Assembly: GCF_018304965.1 (NCBI RefSeq)
Contig: NZ_JAGQED010000001.1
Location: forward strand, 496,001-560,000
Direction: 5' to 3'
DNA length: 64,000 nt
Source of the DNA: Collimonas antrihumi
GTDB lineage: Bacteria > Pseudomonadota > Gammaproteobacteria > Burkholderiales > Burkholderiaceae_D
The position numbers and the translations under genes are program-made. Position 1 is the stretch's first letter; every line of letters begins with the position of its first letter. The notes beneath the pieces were generated by a model. It did not search any database. It worked only from the letters and a program-made list of their open reading frames with translations, and was not told the origin of the DNA. Below are positions 62,742 to 64,000 of the stretch, one piece after another.

Positions 62742-62835
62742 GGAGGCGTGGCCGAGTGGTCGAAGGCACTTCCCTGCTAAGGAAGCATATGGGCTTAAAC
62801 CTGTATCGTGGGTTCGACTCCCACCGCCTCCTCCA
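62742..62835 (+). tRNA. tRNA-Ser (anticodon GCT)
   Basis: The sequence folds as a class II tRNA: acceptor GGAGGCG/CGCCTCC, D-arm TGGCCGAGTGGTCGAAGGC, anticodon stem CTTCC-CTGCTAA-GGAAG with anticodon GCT, a long variable arm (about 62785-62808), T-arm GTGGGTTCGACTCCCAC and an encoded CCA. The discriminator reads T when the acceptor stem is drawn with seven pairs; most serine tRNAs have G. It reads AGC/AGU codons. Confidence 0.95.
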
Positions 62836-62865
62836 AGAACATGTTCTGCAATGTTGAGAACGTAC

Positions 62866-62906
62866 AAAAAACCGCTTCTAGCCTTGTGCTGATGCGGTTT
62901 TTTTTG
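62866..62906 (+). terminator. Rho-independent terminator after tRNA-Ser
   Basis: AAAAAACCGC (62866-62875) pairs with GCGGTTTTTT (62894-62903), and the T-run continues to 62906. This is a typical intrinsic terminator 30 bases after the tRNA and should end the tRNA transcript. A 12-bp palindrome AGAACATGTTCT lies just before it at 62836-62847. Confidence 0.88.
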
Positions 62907-63037
62907 TTTTTGCGGGACTTTTCTTTGTCAGTTTATTACTTGCTGTAGCGAACCTTGCTCCGTAAACTGGCTCTTACCAGTGTTATAGCAGTCAACGGGT
63001 GGCCTGATCGAGGTTCAGCCGGATAGATAAAGGTTTC

Positions 63038-64000
63038 ATGGCACATCATTCATCCCCATCCCAAACTGAGAATCCGACGCCTGCCGTTACTCCCGACGTT
63101 ACTTCTGGCATCACTTCTGTCGTCCAGAAGACGGGCGTAAGCTGGCGCTTCTGGCTGACGGTGCTGTTGGTGCTGATCCTGGGCGCGATGGTATTCAAAT
63201 CCTTGCATACCTTGCTCGCCACCGTGCACTATCGCAGCATCGTGCATGCGGTCAAACATACGCCGCCGAGCAACCTTTTACTGGCGGTGCTGGCGACGGC
63301 AGTCAGTTATCTGTCGCTGGCCGGCTACGATGTGTCCAGCTTGCGTTACGTCGGCGCCAAGGTCAAAGGAACCACCATCGGTTTGACCTCGTTCATTGCC
63401 TACGCACTCGGCAATACCGTCGGACTCGGGGTGCTGACCGGCGGTACGATACGCATGCGCCTGTACACGGCGAGCGGCGTCGAAGCCTCCCAGGTGGCGC
63501 AGGCCATCGCCTTCAATGCCGGCGCGTTCGGCCTCGGCATGACTACGTTTGGCGCCATCGGCTTGCTGTGGGGCGCGCCACAGGTCCAGGCGCTGGCGCA
63601 TATTCCGAGCTGGCTATTGCGGGCGATCGCCAGTGTGGTGCTGCTGGGTGTCGCCGCTTTTATCATCCTGTGCCGCGTGCGCCGTGATCTGCTGCTGTTC
63701 GGGCGCTGGAATTTGCGTTTGCCGGAAGCCGGCCTGGCCCTGCGTCAATTGTTGATCTCCGCCGTGGATTTGAGTGCGGCGGCGGCAACCCTGTGGTTCT
63801 TGCTGCCGAGCGGCGTAATCGATTTGCCGACCTTTGTCGCGTTCTATGCGATAGCAATGGCGCTGGGCGTGATCAGCCATGTGCCGGGCGGTGTCGGCGT
63901 ATTCGAGGCGGTGATCTTGCTGGCTTGCGCCAATCACGCGCCAACCAGCGACATCGCGGCTGCCTTGCTGCTGTATCGAGGCGTTTATTTTCTGCTGCCG
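63038..64000 (+). CDS. mprF: MprF-like lysylphosphatidylglycerol synthetase/flippase, N-terminal part
   Basis: The gene runs off the right edge; 321 codons are visible. After a Thr/Val-rich cytoplasmic start, a series of hydrophobic helices follows (FWLTVLLVLILGAMVF, NLLLAVLATAVSYLSLAGYDV, GLTSFIAYALGNTVGLGVLTGGTIRMRLY, AISVV-like and AIAMALGVISHVPGGVGVFEAVILL). The SH-PGGVGVFE segment is a signature of the MprF/UPF0104 membrane domain, the flippase half. In MprF a C-terminal domain adding lysine or alanine to phosphatidylglycerol follows; whether it is present here cannot be seen. ATG 63038 follows AAAGG. Confidence 0.8.
   Translation, partial: MAHHSSPSQTENPTPAVTPDVTSGITSVVQKTGVSWRFWLTVLLVLILGAMVFKSLHTLLATVHYRSIVHAVKHTPPSNLLLAVLATAVSYLSLAGYDVSSLRYVGAKVKGTTIGLTSFIAYALGNTVGLGVLTGGTIRMRLYTASGVEASQVAQAIAFNAGAFGLGMTTFGAIGLLWGAPQVQALAHIPSWLLRAIASVVLLGVAAFIILCRVRRDLLLFGRWNLRLPEAGLALRQLLISAVDLSAAAATLWFLLPSGVIDLPTFVAFYAIAMALGVISHVPGGVGVFEAVILLACANHAPTSDIAAALLLYRGVYFLLP

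Overview
The window looks like chromosomal DNA of a beta-proteobacterium of the order Burkholderiales, most likely family Oxalobacteraceae (a Collimonas/Herbaspirillum-like soil bacterium). This is an inference. It rests on the tRNA-Leu-rnr-rlmB-cysE ... cysS-alkA-accA-tilS-lysC gene order, the many porin/GST/GntR genes typical of this group, and a short dispersed palindromic repeat of a kind I associate with these genomes. No prophage, insertion-sequence transposase, CRISPR array, plasmid or replication gene was seen.

Layout. 1-8028: complete histidine-utilization locus, with the 5' part of hutC (reverse) and then hutU-hutH-hutD-hutI-hutF-hutG (forward). It encodes the five-step route His -> urocanate -> imidazolonepropionate -> formiminoglutamate -> N-formylglutamate -> Glu + formate. 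A perfect 11-bp inverted repeat lies over the hutU promoter. 8064-14633: mixed cell-envelope block with a phospholipase-D-like lipoprotein, a membrane protein of the misnamed 'site-specific recombinase' family, an exported chorismate mutase lipoprotein, a patatin-like protein lacking both catalytic residues, a DUF4124-like protein and a CHRD lipoprotein. 14826-19508: cation diffusion facilitator, then a Fur-boxed TonB siderophore receptor with a PepSY membrane protein. 19548-28099 (reverse): complete wspABCDEFR surface-sensing/c-di-GMP pathway. 28589-32356: methyltransferase, OsmC, FMN reductase, and the cbpA-cbpM co-chaperone pair. 32372-37797 (reverse): 2-ketogluconate operon kguE-kguK-kguT-kguD with its LacI-type regulator ptxS and two identical 14-bp palindromic operators.

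38009-48641: accessory genes, including a GntR regulator with two winged-helix domains facing a porin, YceI, GST, a 268-bp hairpin-rich element with perfect 27-bp terminal inverted repeats that contains the arfB start codon, a metallophosphoesterase, a PlpD-like type Vd autotransporter, and a MASE1-PAS membrane sensor overlapping a Cys-nucleophile alpha/beta hydrolase. 49085-64000: housekeeping block with tRNA-Leu(CAG), rnr, rlmB, cysE, yceH, lpxH, ppiB, ppiA, cysS, alkA, accA, tilS, lysC, tRNA-Ser(GCT) and the start of an mprF-like gene.

The most unusual pattern is at gene ends. At least five unrelated genes (the PLD lipoprotein, kguK, the GntR regulator, rnr and lysC) have their stop codon inside a short tandem repeat of 10, 11 or about 16 bp that continues downstream. 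Because these periods are not multiples of three, the copied stop codon appears in successive reading frames. Other short tandem repeats (12-15 bp) are scattered in intergenic DNA and in a few coding ends.
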